Both the position numbers and the translations under genes were made by a program. A DNA stretch of 64,000 nucleotides from Methylobacterium ajmalii (GTDB lineage: Bacteria; Pseudomonadota; Alphaproteobacteria; Rhizobiales; Beijerinckiaceae), in contig NZ_JACWCT010000058.1 in NCBI RefSeq assembly GCF_016613415.1, positions 5,626 through 69,625 of the forward strand, given 5' to 3'. The notes beneath the pieces are model-generated. The model was not told the origin of the DNA. It made no database searches and saw nothing but the letters and a program-made list of their open reading frames with translations. Of the stretch, positions 26,475-35,978 are shown piece by piece. The number at the start of each line of letters is the position of its first letter. Within the stretch, counting starts at the first letter, position 1.

Positions 26475-26714
26475 ATGGCGAGACAAGGAGCACGACCGGT
26501 GATCGATCTCAACGCGGCGACCGCCGAGGAGTTGGACAGCGTACCGATGCTGAAGGGGCACGGCTTCGAAATCGTGCGCTACCGCGAGGAGCGCGGCCGG
26601 TTCACCAGCTTACGTCAGCTCGACGAGGTGCCGGGCTTGAGCGGCAAGACCGACGGAGTTTCCGATCGGGTGACTGTCGACGACCAGGGCAATCCTGAAG
26701 TTCGGTTTCGGTAG
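26475..26714 (+). CDS. Helix-hairpin-helix (ComEA-like) small protein
   Basis: A 79-residue product. Residues 9-60 form a HhH unit of ComEA type: IDLNAATAEELDSVPMLKGH, GFEIVRYREERGRFTSLRQL, DEVPGLSGKT. Such domains bind DNA without sequence preference. There is no signal peptide or membrane anchor, unlike true ComEA, so it is a cytoplasmic stand-alone HhH protein. The gene is isolated; a role in DNA uptake is not indicated. Confidence 0.75.
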   Translation: MARQGARPVIDLNAATAEELDSVPMLKGHGFEIVRYREERGRFTSLRQLDEVPGLSGKTDGVSDRVTVDDQGNPEVRFR

Positions 26715-27353
26715 GTCGTCACCGAAGGGTCGCGTGGAGGAGTATGTTCGCCTACCAGATCCACGCAAGGCGCGGGCTCCCTTCTACCATGGCGTGAGCG
26801 CGTGGCTGCCGGGACAGCCCGGCCGAGCGCCCAAGAGTCGGCAGCCTGATGGTGACGACCGCTCCCTGATGGCCTTCCAGGTTGACGCGTGGTCGGGCCG
26901 CCTCCGATCCTCGTGCCTGTCGCGCGACCCCGCGGGTCTTCCGTATCCTCGCCGCACGGGCCGGCCGCGTCGCTCGGGGTCGTCCCGCAGAGGTCGAGCG
27001 CGTGCCTCGTGGACCTCCCCCTGATTTCCGATCTCCGATTTCACACCTGTCCAGGTTCGATGGCGATCCCAGATCGTCGACCGCTCGAGGCCTTCGCGCC
27101 AGTCATACGGGCGGAACGACGATGGGACGGGCTGGGCGCGAAGCTTCTTCGCAAGTCGACGGCCGCCATCCGACCGCAGGAGCTGTTAGATCGATGGGCG
27201 GCCCAGTTGCATGGACCTTGTTCGATCGACGTCGGCAGAATCATGGGCGGTCAAGTTTCTTAAATAAATTCAAGATATATTTTAGGAGATTACAACTCGA
27301 AATAAGCTCGAACATTCCGATGCAACGGAAGGGCGAGTTTCGAGGAGGAAAAA
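26715..27353. other. Gene-less stretch upstream of a chemoreceptor gene
   Basis: About 640 bp. The first 550 bases are GC-rich with overlapping short frames but no credible gene. The final ~100 bases are AT-rich (AAATAAATTCAAGATATATT near 27262), which fits the promoter and leader of the chemoreceptor. No known riboswitch or transposase trace is seen. Confidence 0.5.
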
Positions 27354-29099
27354 TTGGCCGTCGGAGTCAGAGCCCAGCTGCACGCGCTCACGGCGGCGGC
27401 CGTCCTGGGGATTGCCGCCATCGTGGTTCTCACGGGTTTCGCCCTGCGCGACACCATCGTCGAGGCCCGCATGACGAAGACACGGCAACTGGTCGAGGCA
27501 GCTCACAGCCTCGTGTCGGGGTTCGCCGATCAGGAACAGGCCGGACATTTGTCCCGCGATCAGGCCCAGCGGCTGGCGATATCGGCGTTGAAGGCGATGC
27601 GCTACGACGCAGCCGAGTACTTCTGGGTCAACGACATGTCCCCGCGCATGATCATGCACCCGACCCGGCCCAAGCTCGACGGCACGAGCCTCTCCGAGCT
27701 CAAGGACCCGAACGGCAAGGCCCTCTTCGTCGAGATGGTCGCTGTGGTGCGCAGAGCCGGCAGCGGTTTCGTGCCCTACCAGTGGCCGAAGCCCGGCGAG
27801 GACGAGCCGGTCGACAAGATCTCCTACGTGAAGGGCGTCGCGCCCTGGGGCTGGATCGTCGGCTCGGGCGTCTACGCCGACGATACCGCGGCGCATGTCC
27901 GGGATGCACTCCTCGGCCTGCTCAAGGGCGTCGCCCTCGCGACGGCCGTGATCGTGGCCCTCGCCCTGTCGATCGGGCGTTCGATCGCCGGAAAGATCAG
28001 CCACCTGGCGCGCGTGATGCGCGAGCTGGCCGAGGGCCGTCTCCAGCAGGAGATCCCTTCCGTCGAGCGGCGCGACGAGATCGGCGCGATGGCCAACGCC
28101 GTGCTGGTGTTCCGCGACAACGCGATCGAGCGCGGGCGTCTCGAGGGGCAAGTGACGCTCACCGAGCGGGAGAAGGAGCAGCGCATCCAGGATCTCGAGG
28201 CGAGCCTCGCCGCCTTCCGCCAGGCGATGGGCCAGGTCGTGAAGACGGTCGCGACCAACACCGCCGAGATGCAGCGCACCGCCGAGGCGCTGACGGCGAT
28301 CTCGAGCCAGACCTCGCAGGAAGCCGATGCGGCGACGCGGGCGTCGAGCCAGACCTCCGGGCACGTCACGATGATGGCCGCCTCGACCGACCAGCTCTCG
28401 GGCTCGATCCAGGAGATCTCCCGGCAGGTCCAGGGCGTCGCCGCCATCGTGCGGCAAGGCAGCGAGACGGCGACGGCTTCGGCGGGCCAGGCGCGGGCGA
28501 TGGCGGAAATCGGCGAGCGCATCGCGGCGGTGATCGGCTCGGTCCAGGCGATCGCCTCGCAGACGAACCTGCTGGCCCTGAACGCGACCATCGAGTCGGC
28601 GCGGGCCGGGGAGGCGGGCAGGGGCTTCGCGGTGGTCGCCGCCGAGGTGAAGGTCCTGGCGGGCCAGACGGCGCAGGCGAGCGAGGAGATCGTCGCCCGC
28701 GTCGGCGAGATCCGGGCGACGACGCGCCGGGTCCTCGATGCCAACGAGCAGCTCGTCGGCATGATGCGGGACATCCTCACGGCGACGACCGCCGTCGCCT
28801 CGGCGGTCGAGGAGCAGAACGCCGCCACCGGCGACATCGCCCGCAGCGTGCAGCTGGCGGCGGACGGCACCGAGAAGCTCGCCCTCAACATCGCGGAAGT
28901 CCGCTCGGAGGCGCGGGAGACCGAGCGGAACGCGGGGGCGGTTCTCGACGCCGCGAGGACGATGCGGTCGCAATCCTCGCTGATCGAGGAGCAGGTCAGC
29001 ACCTTCGTGCGCGTGCTCCAGGAGGGCCCCCTCGCGCGTCGCCAGGGGGGCTCCGACGGGCCGCATCCCGATCGAGAGCGACGCGCCCGTATCGCCTGA
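27354..29099 (+). CDS. Methyl-accepting chemotaxis protein with periplasmic Cache domain
   Basis: A 581-residue receptor. Membrane helix 1 is about residues 12-31. A single-Cache periplasmic domain of about 150 residues ([40 protein letters not shown]) is followed by helix 2 (about 185-206). Then come HAMP ([20 protein letters not shown]) and a signalling domain with the conserved tip [20 protein letters not shown] and [18 protein letters not shown] at 27354 is used because GAGGAGG lies seven bases before it and the first helix starts at once. The sensed ligand is unknown; sCache domains often bind small organic acids. No C-terminal CheR/CheB tether peptide is seen. Confidence 0.9.
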   Translation: MAVGVRAQLHALTAAAVLGIAAIVVLTGFALRDTIVEARMTKTRQLVEAAHSLVSGFADQEQAGHLSRDQAQRLAISALKAMRYDAAEYFWVNDMSPRMIMHPTRPKLDGTSLSELKDPNGKALFVEMVAVVRRAGSGFVPYQWPKPGEDEPVDKISYVKGVAPWGWIVGSGVYADDTAAHVRDALLGLLKGVALATAVIVALALSIGRSIAGKISHLARVMRELAEGRLQQEIPSVERRDEIGAMANAVLVFRDNAIERGRLEGQVTLTEREKEQRIQDLEASLAAFRQAMGQVVKTVATNTAEMQRTAEALTAISSQTSQEADAATRASSQTSGHVTMMAASTDQLSGSIQEISRQVQGVAAIVRQGSETATASAGQARAMAEIGERIAAVIGSVQAIASQTNLLALNATIESARAGEAGRGFAVVAAEVKVLAGQTAQASEEIVARVGEIRATTRRVLDANEQLVGMMRDILTATTAVASAVEEQNAATGDIARSVQLAADGTEKLALNIAEVRSEARETERNAGAVLDAARTMRSQSSLIEEQVSTFVRVLQEGPLARRQGGSDGPHPDRERRARIA

Positions 29100-29670
29100 C
29101 GGGACGGGCGGCTGGGGATCGTTGCCCGGCACGCTCGCGATGGACGCCGGAGCCTGAGTTCGAGCGTCCGTCGCGTGCAGCAACCCCTCGCTCGCACCGG
29201 CTTTCGAAGGGGAGATTCGCCCCCGACCCGGGCTCGCGGCCGCGATCACCGCGCGGCTGACGGTGCCGATCCCGGCGGCCCGCCAGCGCGAGCCCGACAC
29301 CGGCCGAAACCGGCAACCGTGCTCGTGCGGACCCGGTGCCCGCGCCGTCATCCGATCGACGCTTCGCCCCGAGCATCTGCGGCGCAAGGCATCGGCCGAC
29401 TTGCTCCCGTGGGCCATCCGGTCCCCTCGATCCGACCGGAGCCGCGCGTCGTCGGGGAGAAGGGCCGCCAGGCGCAGGACCGCGAACGCGAAGAAGGCGC
29501 GTCCGGGCTGAGGCGGCGCCCGTCTCGGCGGCCGAAGCCCTGGACCTGTTCAGGACGGCTTGCGTCCTCGGGGCCCGATCGGGACCGGCGCGGTTGTCGT
29601 TCATGCCACCCCGCCGTGGCTGGGCGCACGCTCACCGCCCGGCATCGACCCGGTCGAGGTCAGCCCCGTC
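29100..29670. other. Gene-less stretch between two convergent chemoreceptor genes
   Basis: About 570 bp, GC-rich. Several short frames occur on both strands but none has a ribosome binding site, bias or motif. I see no clear terminator hairpin with a T-tract, and nothing else. Confidence 0.45.
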
Positions 29671-31155
29671 TCATCCGACGGACCGGGAGAGCTCCCGGAC
29701 GTGCCGGGTGGCGGCCTCGATCGCCCCGTTGGCATCGGCGATGGAGGCCATGCCGCCGGCGAAGGCCGAGACGTTCCGGGCGAGCGCGGCCATGCTGCCG
29801 GAGATCTCCCGGGTCACCGCGGACTGCTCCTCGACCGCCGCCGCGACCGCCGTCGAGATCGCGTCGAGCCCCTGGATCGTGCCGCGGATCGACCGGATGG
29901 CCGTGGCGGCCTCCTGCGTGGTCGCCTGGACCCCCGAGATCTGGTCACGGATCTGGGTCGTGGCCGTCGCGGTCTGCCCGGCCAGGGCCTTCACCTCGGC
30001 CGCCACCACGGCGAAGCCGCGGCCGGCCGGGCCGGCGCGGGCGGCCTCGATGGTGGCGTTCAGCGCCAGCAGGTTGGTCTGCGCGGCGATGGCCTGGATC
30101 ATCCCGACGACGTCGCCGATCCGCGCGGCCAGATCGCTCAGGCCCTCGACCACGGCGCCGGTGTGCCGGGCCTGCGCGACCGCCTCGGCGGCCATCCGGG
30201 CGGCGGAGCCGACCTGCTGGCTGACCTCGCCGACCGAGACCGACAGCGCCTCGGCCCCCGAGGCGACGCCTCGGATGTCGTCCGAGACGCGCCCGGTCAG
30301 GTCCATGGCCTCGGCGGTGCGGGCGCTCGCGCCCCGGACCGAGGCCGCGACGGCGTCGAGTTCGAGGCCGATCGTCCGTTGCGCCTCGTGCCGCCGGCGG
30401 CGCTCCTGCACCTGGGCGGTGATGTCGGCGGCGAACTTCACCACCTTCAGCACCTTGCCGCCCGGCGCGAGGATCGGGTTGTAGGTCGCCTGGATCCAGA
30501 CCTCGCGCCCGCCCTTGGCGATGCGGCGGAACTCGCCGGCCTCGAAGGCGCCGCGGCCCAGCCGCTGCCAGAACCCGAGATAGGCCTCGCTCGCCCGTTC
30601 CGTGGGATCGACGAACAGGCCGTGGTGGCGGCCCCGGACCTCGTCGAGCGCGTAGCCCATCGCGTCGAGGAAGTTGGCGTTGGCGCCGAGGATCGTCCCG
30701 GCCGGGTCGAAGGCGATGACCGCCTGGGAGCGGTGGAGGGCGGCGATCTGGCCGGCGAGGTCGAGGGCGTGCAGCTTGTGCGCCGTGATGTCGGTCGCGA
30801 ACTTGATGACCTTGACGACGCGTCCCGACCGGTCGAGCACCGGATTGTAGCTGGCCTGGATCCAGACCGGCCGGCCGTCCTTGGCGACGCGCTCGAACTC
30901 GGCCACCTGGTGGGCGCCCCGGCCCAGGGCCTCCCAGAAGCTCCGGTATTCCGGACTGTCTCGGTGGCTCGTCTCGACGAACAGGCTGTGGTGGCGGCCC
31001 CGGACCTCGTCGAGCGCGTAGCCCATGGCGGCCAGGAACCGGTCGTTGGCCGTCAGGATGGTGCCGTCGGGGGCGAACTCGATGACGGCCTGGGAGCGAT
31101 CCAGGGCCTCGAACTTGGCCCTCAGGTCGCCGGAGACGGACACCGAACCAAACAT
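29671..31155 (-). CDS. Cytoplasmic PAS-PAS methyl-accepting chemotaxis protein
   Basis: A 494-residue receptor without membrane segments. Two tandem PAS domains, about residues 10-125 and 130-245, are clear internal duplicates: both contain MGYALDEVRGRHH, both end in VVKVIKFATDITA-type strands, and both have an IQA(S/T)YNP strand. They may bind heme or flavin and report redox or oxygen, as Aer-like receptors do. The signalling domain carries [23 protein letters not shown] 31155 (MFGSVSV) is chosen; the in-frame upstream start lies in an AT-rich leader. It follows the receiver-GGDEF gene after 125 bp and may have its own promoter there. Confidence 0.9.
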   Translation of the reverse strand: MFGSVSVSGDLRAKFEALDRSQAVIEFAPDGTILTANDRFLAAMGYALDEVRGRHHSLFVETSHRDSPEYRSFWEALGRGAHQVAEFERVAKDGRPVWIQASYNPVLDRSGRVVKVIKFATDITAHKLHALDLAGQIAALHRSQAVIAFDPAGTILGANANFLDAMGYALDEVRGRHHGLFVDPTERASEAYLGFWQRLGRGAFEAGEFRRIAKGGREVWIQATYNPILAPGGKVLKVVKFAADITAQVQERRRRHEAQRTIGLELDAVAASVRGASARTAEAMDLTGRVSDDIRGVASGAEALSVSVGEVSQQVGSAARMAAEAVAQARHTGAVVEGLSDLAARIGDVVGMIQAIAAQTNLLALNATIEAARAGPAGRGFAVVAAEVKALAGQTATATTQIRDQISGVQATTQEAATAIRSIRGTIQGLDAISTAVAAAVEEQSAVTREISGSMAALARNVSAFAGGMASIADANGAIEAATRHVRELSRSVG

Positions 31156-31280
31156 GATAAAATCCCTGGATTTATTTTTTATCGGTATTGCAGGCATGCA
31201 TTAAAATATATTAAATCCATTGCACATCTAAAGCATAACAGGGTGTTTTTCGCATCCAATAGGCCGTTCGATCTAAGCGT

Positions 31281-32186
31281 TCAGCCGACCATCGCCGGCT
31301 CCATGTCGGGGCCGGCCACCGCCACCCGGTCCCGCCCGCCGCGCTTGGCCGCGTACAGGGCGACGTCGGCGCGCTTGAGCAGGCTGTCGACGGTGTCGCC
31401 GGGCGCCCACTCGCTCAGGCCGATGCTGGCGGTGAAGCGCAGGTCCGGCAGTCCCGGGACCGTGCCCGCCGCGCACTGGATGCGGATGCGATGGGCCGCC
31501 ACCGCGGCGCCGGCGATGCCGTGGCCGGGCATCAGCACGGCGAATTCCTCGCCTCCGAGGCGGCCCGCGGTCGCCCTGGTCTCGCCGGTCTCGCGCAGGA
31601 TCTGCGCCACGCGGCGGATCACCTGGTCGCCGATGTCGTGGCCGAAGCGGTCGTTGATCGACTTGAAGTGGTCGATGTCGACCTGGAGCATCGCCAGCGG
31701 GTTCTCGGCCGAGGCGGCGGCGACGTCGCTCTCGGCCCGGCGCATCAGGGCGCCGCGGTTGAGGAGCTGCGTGAGGTGGTCGGTGTCGGCCTGGCGGATG
31801 AGGGCGCGCTGGAGGCCGAGCACCCGCTCGGCCGCGCGCAGGCGGCCGTGGAGCTCCTGGGGGCTCGGCGGCTTCGACAGGAAGTCGTCGGCGCCGCTGT
31901 CCAGAACCTCGCCGAGGGGCCGGTCGTCGCGCGCGCTCGACATCACCAGGATGGTGAGGGGGCGGCGCTCGTCGACCAGCGCCCGCAGCGACCAGCACAG
32001 CTCGAGCCCGCCGAGCGGCTCGACCTCGAGGCTGGTGAGGACGCAGGCGACCGAGGGGTCGGCCTCGACATGGGCCAGCGCCGCGGCGGAGTTCGAGAAC
32101 GCCACGACGGTGTGGCCGCCGGCCTCGAGCATGCCGGCGACGATCTTGAGGACGACGCGGCTCGGATCGATCAGGGCGACGTGCAC
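31281..32186 (-). CDS. Response-regulator-like diguanylate cyclase (degenerate receiver + GGDEF)
   Basis: 301 residues: a receiver-like domain (1-120) and a GGDEF domain (about 135-295). The cyclase active site is intact (GGEEF at 211-215, VDIDHFKSINDRFGHDIGD upstream), so it should make c-di-GMP. No RxxD inhibitory site precedes it. In the receiver, Lys105 is kept but Ser52 sits where the phospho-accepting Asp is expected (VLTSLEVEPLGG), and only one acidic residue (Asp7) remains of the usual pair. Phosphorylation is therefore unlikely. It is downstream of the Cache-GGDEF gene in the cheZ-led run. Confidence 0.88.
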   Translation of the reverse strand: MHVALIDPSRVVLKIVAGMLEAGGHTVVAFSNSAAALAHVEADPSVACVLTSLEVEPLGGLELCWSLRALVDERRPLTILVMSSARDDRPLGEVLDSGADDFLSKPPSPQELHGRLRAAERVLGLQRALIRQADTDHLTQLLNRGALMRRAESDVAAASAENPLAMLQVDIDHFKSINDRFGHDIGDQVIRRVAQILRETGETRATAGRLGGEEFAVLMPGHGIAGAAVAAHRIRIQCAAGTVPGLPDLRFTASIGLSEWAPGDTVDSLLKRADVALYAAKRGGRDRVAVAGPDMEPAMVG

Positions 32187-32198
32187 GGCAGGCCTTCT

Positions 32199-33818
32199 TC
32201 AGGATGCGAGGGGGAAGGGGAGGGGGCCGCCGGGCTGCCGGCCGGCCGCGCCGCAATGCGCCGGGGCGGCTTCGTCGCTCGCCGGGTGCATCCAGCTCGC
32301 GATCTCGCCCGGCACGGCGTCGTCCGCCATCAGCGCGTAGCATGTGCGGTCGCGCCCGGCGGCCTTGGCCTCGTAGAGGGCGGCGTCGGCGAGGCGCAAC
32401 AGCTCGGCCGCCTCCCCGCCGGCGCGCGGCATCCCGAAGGCCAGGCCGATGCTGACGGTGATCCGGCCGACCGGGCCGTCCCGCGCCTCCACGAGGAGGC
32501 AGCCGACGGCTTCATGCACGTTCTCGGCGACGCGGGCGGCGCCCTCGGCGTCGGTGTCCGGCAGGAGGACGGCGAATTCCTCGCCGCCGAGACGCGCCAC
32601 GAGGTCGCCCGGCCGGCGCGCGCTCGCCGACAGGGCGCCGGCGAGCGCCACCAGCACCCGGTCGCCGCCCTCGTGCCCGTGGCGGTCGTTGAACCGCTTG
32701 AAGTGGTCGGCATCGACGACGAGGAGGCCCAACGGCGAGGAGCGGCGGCGCGCCTCCGCGAAGGCGCGCTCGAACGTCTCGTCGAAGGCGCGGCGGTTGG
32801 GCAGGCCGGTGAGGGGATCGGTGCGCGAGAGCAGCGCCAGCTCGGCCTCGGCGGCATTGCGCCGGCGCAGCTCGCCCGCGACCAGGACCGACAGCCCGAC
32901 CGCGAGGGCGCACAGGGCGAGGACGACGAGGCCGATCCCGATCGCCTTTGTGCGCCAACCGGCCTCGATCTCCCGGGTCGAGAGCGCGACGCTGAGGTAG
33001 AGCGGCAGGGAGCCGACGCGGGTGAAGGTGTAGAACCGCTCCACGCCGTCGCTCGGCGTGACCCCGACGAAGCTGCCCGTGCCCTCGCGCAGGAAGCGCT
33101 GGACGTTGGGCGAGGAGGCAAAGTTCGGGGCGAGCTCCTCGTTGGGCTCGGGGTGGCGCACGATCCGGGTGCCGTCGGCGAGGAACAGCGCGATCGTGCT
33201 CCCGGGCCCGAGCCGGATCCGCTCGAACATCCGGTCGAAGTAGGACAGCGACAGGCTGCCGAGCACGATCCCGTTGAACGAGCCGTCCGCCATGGCGACG
33301 CGGCGGCTGAGCACGATCACCGGCTTGCCGGCGAGATGCGAGATCACCGGCCGGCTGATGTGGAGCCCGAGGTCGGGATCGGCCTTGTGCGCCTTGAAAT
33401 ACTCGCGGTCGGCGTTGTTGAGGCGCCGCGCCGGCCAGCCGGCGGCGTCGTAGATCGCGTTGCCGTGCTCGTCGAGGACGAGCATCACGCCGAGGTCCTT
33501 GGCGTTGACGGCCCGGTCGAACAGGACGCGCTGGCGGAAGTGGGGCTTCACCTCCTCGAGATCGTAGATCTGGAGGTTCTCGATCACGCCCTGGAGGGCG
33601 AGATCGATGATCTCGACGTTGCGGTCGACGTCGCGCTCGATCACCTGGAGCAGGTTCCAGGAGGTCCGGGCGGCCTTGTCCCAGGCGTCCCGGCGCATGT
33701 CGGCCAGCATCGCCCCGCACACCGCCACCATGCCGAGGGGAGCCACGACCCCGAGGGCGGCCCAGGTCCGGGCCGAGCGCAGGCCGCGCGGCAGGAGGGA
33801 GATCAGGCGCACGCTCAT
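32199..33818 (-). CDS. Membrane diguanylate cyclase with periplasmic Cache sensor
   Basis: 539 residues. Helix 1 is about 19-38. A double-Cache-like periplasmic sensor (about 40-288: FDRAVNAKDLGVMLVLDEHG, LGLHISRPVISHLAGKPVIV, SFNGIVLGSLSLSYFDRMFE) precedes helix 2 (about 291-313). The GGDEF domain has GGEEF at 411-415 and an inhibitory RPGD at 402-405, so product feedback is expected. The C-terminal ~45 residues are unstructured. Its ATG overlaps the HD-GYP stop (ATGA at 33815-33818), coupling a cyclase to a phosphodiesterase. Confidence 0.9.
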   Translation of the reverse strand: MSVRLISLLPRGLRSARTWAALGVVAPLGMVAVCGAMLADMRRDAWDKAARTSWNLLQVIERDVDRNVEIIDLALQGVIENLQIYDLEEVKPHFRQRVLFDRAVNAKDLGVMLVLDEHGNAIYDAAGWPARRLNNADREYFKAHKADPDLGLHISRPVISHLAGKPVIVLSRRVAMADGSFNGIVLGSLSLSYFDRMFERIRLGPGSTIALFLADGTRIVRHPEPNEELAPNFASSPNVQRFLREGTGSFVGVTPSDGVERFYTFTRVGSLPLYLSVALSTREIEAGWRTKAIGIGLVVLALCALAVGLSVLVAGELRRRNAAEAELALLSRTDPLTGLPNRRAFDETFERAFAEARRRSSPLGLLVVDADHFKRFNDRHGHEGGDRVLVALAGALSASARRPGDLVARLGGEEFAVLLPDTDAEGAARVAENVHEAVGCLLVEARDGPVGRITVSIGLAFGMPRAGGEAAELLRLADAALYEAKAAGRDRTCYALMADDAVPGEIASWMHPASDEAAPAHCGAAGRQPGGPLPFPLAS

Positions 33819-34864
33819 GCGTCGGCGGGGAAGTGCGGGGTGAAGGCCGCGGCGATCGGCCGGAAGGCGGCGACGACCGCGGGATCGAGGCGGCCCGTCA
33901 TGCCCTCCAGGATCGCCATCGCCTCCTCGCCGGGCAGCGGCGGCTTGTAGGGGCGCTGCTCGATCAGGGCGGCGTAGATGTCGCAGACCGTGACGAGGCG
34001 TACGAGGTCGGGGATGTCGTCCTCCCGGCATCCGTCGGGGTAGCCCGATCCATCGAGCATCTCGTGGTGGGAGCGCACGACCGCGAGCATCTCGGGCTCG
34101 AAGCCCTGGCCGGCGAGCATGCGGTAGCCCTTGTCGGGGTGCTGGCGCACGATCGCCATCTCGTTCGCGTCGAGGCGGCCCGGCTTGTTGAGGATCGCCG
34201 AGGGGACGTGGATCTTGCCGACGTCGTGCAGGAGCGCGGCCTTGGTGAGGCGGTGGCACTCGCGCTCGCCGAGCCCGAGGCTGCGGGCGAAGGCGGCGGC
34301 GAGCCCGGTGACCAGCAGGCAGTGCTGGTGGGTGGCGTCGTCGAAGCGGCGCACCGCCCGGACCCAGTCGCGGATGCCGGTGTCGCGGACCGCCTGGGCG
34401 ATGAAGTCGGTCCCGGTCTCGACGACGCGGGTAGTGACGGGGCCGTCGGGCACGAACACCGAGCCGAAGAACTGGCGCGCCTCCTCGCTGGCGCGCAGGG
34501 TGCAGGGGTCGAGCACGACGGGGTGGGGAATTCCGGCGGCGGCACGGACCCGTGCGGGGTCGAAGGGCGCGCAGAGGGTCTCGGAGGCGCCGAGCGCCAC
34601 GCCGAACAGCCGCGCGCGCGCCGAATTCTGGCGCAGCAGGACGACGAGGGGGGCGCCGTGGCGGGCGACCGCCAGGATGCGGCGCAGGCGGTCGAGCGCC
34701 TCGGCGCTGTGGTCCTCGACGTCCGCGAGGAGGGCCGAGGCCGGGCCGGCCGGGGCGTCGTCGTCGTAGAGGTCGCGGATCTCGCAAGCCGTGCCCTCGC
34801 CGAGGTCGCGGGCGAGCCCGCGGCTGCGGCCGGGATCGTCCGAGATCATCAGGATCCGGTGCAT
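33815..34864 (-). CDS. HD-GYP c-di-GMP phosphodiesterase with receiver-like N-terminus
   Basis: 349 residues. The HD-GYP domain is complete: LLHDVGKIHVP (HD at 213-214), HHEMLDGSGYPDG (HHE at 266-268, GYP at 274-276), CDIYAAL and RPYKPP. It should hydrolyse c-di-GMP. The N-terminal ~120 residues look like a receiver (ISDD near residue 8-10, candidate Asp48), but the usual KP motif reads APF, so the conserved Lys is lost. It lies 21 bp after cheZ on the same strand and is coupled to the Cache-GGDEF gene. Confidence 0.88.
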   Translation of the reverse strand: MHRILMISDDPGRSRGLARDLGEGTACEIRDLYDDDAPAGPASALLADVEDHSAEALDRLRRILAVARHGAPLVVLLRQNSARARLFGVALGASETLCAPFDPARVRAAAGIPHPVVLDPCTLRASEEARQFFGSVFVPDGPVTTRVVETGTDFIAQAVRDTGIRDWVRAVRRFDDATHQHCLLVTGLAAAFARSLGLGERECHRLTKAALLHDVGKIHVPSAILNKPGRLDANEMAIVRQHPDKGYRMLAGQGFEPEMLAVVRSHHEMLDGSGYPDGCREDDIPDLVRLVTVCDIYAALIEQRPYKPPLPGEEAMAILEGMTGRLDPAVVAAFRPIAAAFTPHFPADA

Positions 34865-34885
34865 GGTCGGGCCCCGGCGGGAGGA

Positions 34886-35434
34886 TCAGGCGAACAGGGC
34901 GTCGACGGCGTCCTGCGAGACGGCCGCGACGTCGGGCAGGGCGGGGCCGTTGAGGAGGGCGTCCTCGCCGCGGCGGCGGTCGCTGCGGGCTGCCGCGGGG
35001 GCGGCGCCGGCACCCCAGACGCGGAGCATCTCGGCGACCCGGTCCTCGATGAAGGCGATGGTGCGCACGACCTTCGAGATGCGCTGGCCGGTCAGGTCCT
35101 GGAAGTTGCAGGCGACGAAGACGGTCTGCATCTGGGCCTGGATGGCGGCGGCATGGCCGCGCGTCGCCTCGTCGGCGGCACCGCGGACGATCCGGCCGGC
35201 GAGGTCGTCCACGGTCTCGGAGGCGCCCAGGATGGTGTTGGTGGCCCGCTCGGTGCCCTGGACGACGGCCTGGAGCTCGTCGCGGGCGCGCCCGGCATCC
35301 TGCTCCTGGCGCAGCCCGGCGATCTCTTCGCGGGTGCGCACGATCGCGTCGGAGATCGTCACCAGGTGACGCTGCAGCAGGGCCGTCTGCTCCTCGACGA
35401 GGACGGGAGCGGGAGCGGGTGAAATGCAGTCCAT
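34886..35434 (-). CDS. cheZ: Protein phosphatase CheZ
   Basis: 182 residues. The catalytic segment FVACNFQDLTGQRISKVVR holds Asp113 and Gln117, equivalent to the E. coli CheZ residues that activate water for CheY-P hydrolysis. The rest is a long helical hairpin. The C-terminus, AVSQDAVDALFA, has the form of the CheY-binding peptide (DxVDxL), joined by a flexible linker. The ATG is preceded by a weak purine-rich site. It leads a minus-strand run with c-di-GMP genes and a chemoreceptor, linking CheY-P control to c-di-GMP turnover. Confidence 0.9.
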   Translation of the reverse strand: MDCISPAPAPVLVEEQTALLQRHLVTISDAIVRTREEIAGLRQEQDAGRARDELQAVVQGTERATNTILGASETVDDLAGRIVRGAADEATRGHAAAIQAQMQTVFVACNFQDLTGQRISKVVRTIAFIEDRVAEMLRVWGAGAAPAAARSDRRRGEDALLNGPALPDVAAVSQDAVDALFA

Positions 35435-35542
35435 GGCGCCGTTCGCTTGCTGATCCCTATGCCGGCAGCATGCATAATCCAGGATCGCTAGGCGAGTCGG
35501 GCCCTGTCGACATTGGTCGTTAGAATTAATCGAAGATTTATG

Positions 35543-35560
35543 TTATGACTTCCGTCATAA
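35543..35560. promoter_or_regulatory. Inverted repeat upstream of cheZ
   Basis: TTATGAC-TTCC-GTCATAA, a perfect 7+7 dyad with a 4-base centre in an AT-rich patch 109 bp before the cheZ start. It could be a regulator site for the cheZ-led operon; the binding protein is unknown. Confidence 0.4.
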
Positions 35561-35644
35561 GACGTTACGGAGGGGAGCGGAACAAGACGGAAACTTCGCC
35601 ACGACGACCGGCTGCACCAGCGTCATGGTGGCTTGATCATTCGT

Positions 35645-35880
35645 CTACGATCGTTCGCCGGATCGACCGGGTACGACCCGGTCCCGGGCCGCCCGGACGG
35701 TGGTGGGGAAGCGGGCGACCTCGGCGGTCAGGTGCTCGGACTGGCGCGACAGCTCCGAGGAGGCCGACAGGACCTGGGACGCCGCCGCGCCGGTCTCCTC
35801 GGCCCGGCCGGCCACGCCCGCGATGGTCGTCGTCACCTCGCCCGCCCCGGTCGCCGCCCCCGGCTTGTTATCAGGCGAGG
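35645..35880 (-). pseudogene. 3' fragment of a methyl-accepting chemotaxis protein gene
   Basis: The minus-strand frame reads GAGEVTTTIAGVAGRAEETG, AAASQVLSASSELSRQSEHL, TAEVARFPTTVRAARDR and then stops at 35645. This is the characteristic C-terminal end of an alphaproteobacterial MCP signalling domain. The rest of the gene is absent: upstream the frame passes into the IS21 remnant. The gene was cut by that insertion and the 5' part lost. Confidence 0.7.
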
Positions 35881-35978
35881 GATAAGGACCCCGTTTCCGG
35901 GGTGATCGGTGTCCAAACGAGCCCCCAGGATACGTCATCCAGACGCCTCCCATACTCGAAACGGAAGGCTCGCGGAGG

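Noticed and set aside
27282..29417. A 711-codon frame antisense to the first chemoreceptor
   Set aside because: The plus-strand frame encodes an unmistakable MCP; the antisense product has only compositional bias.
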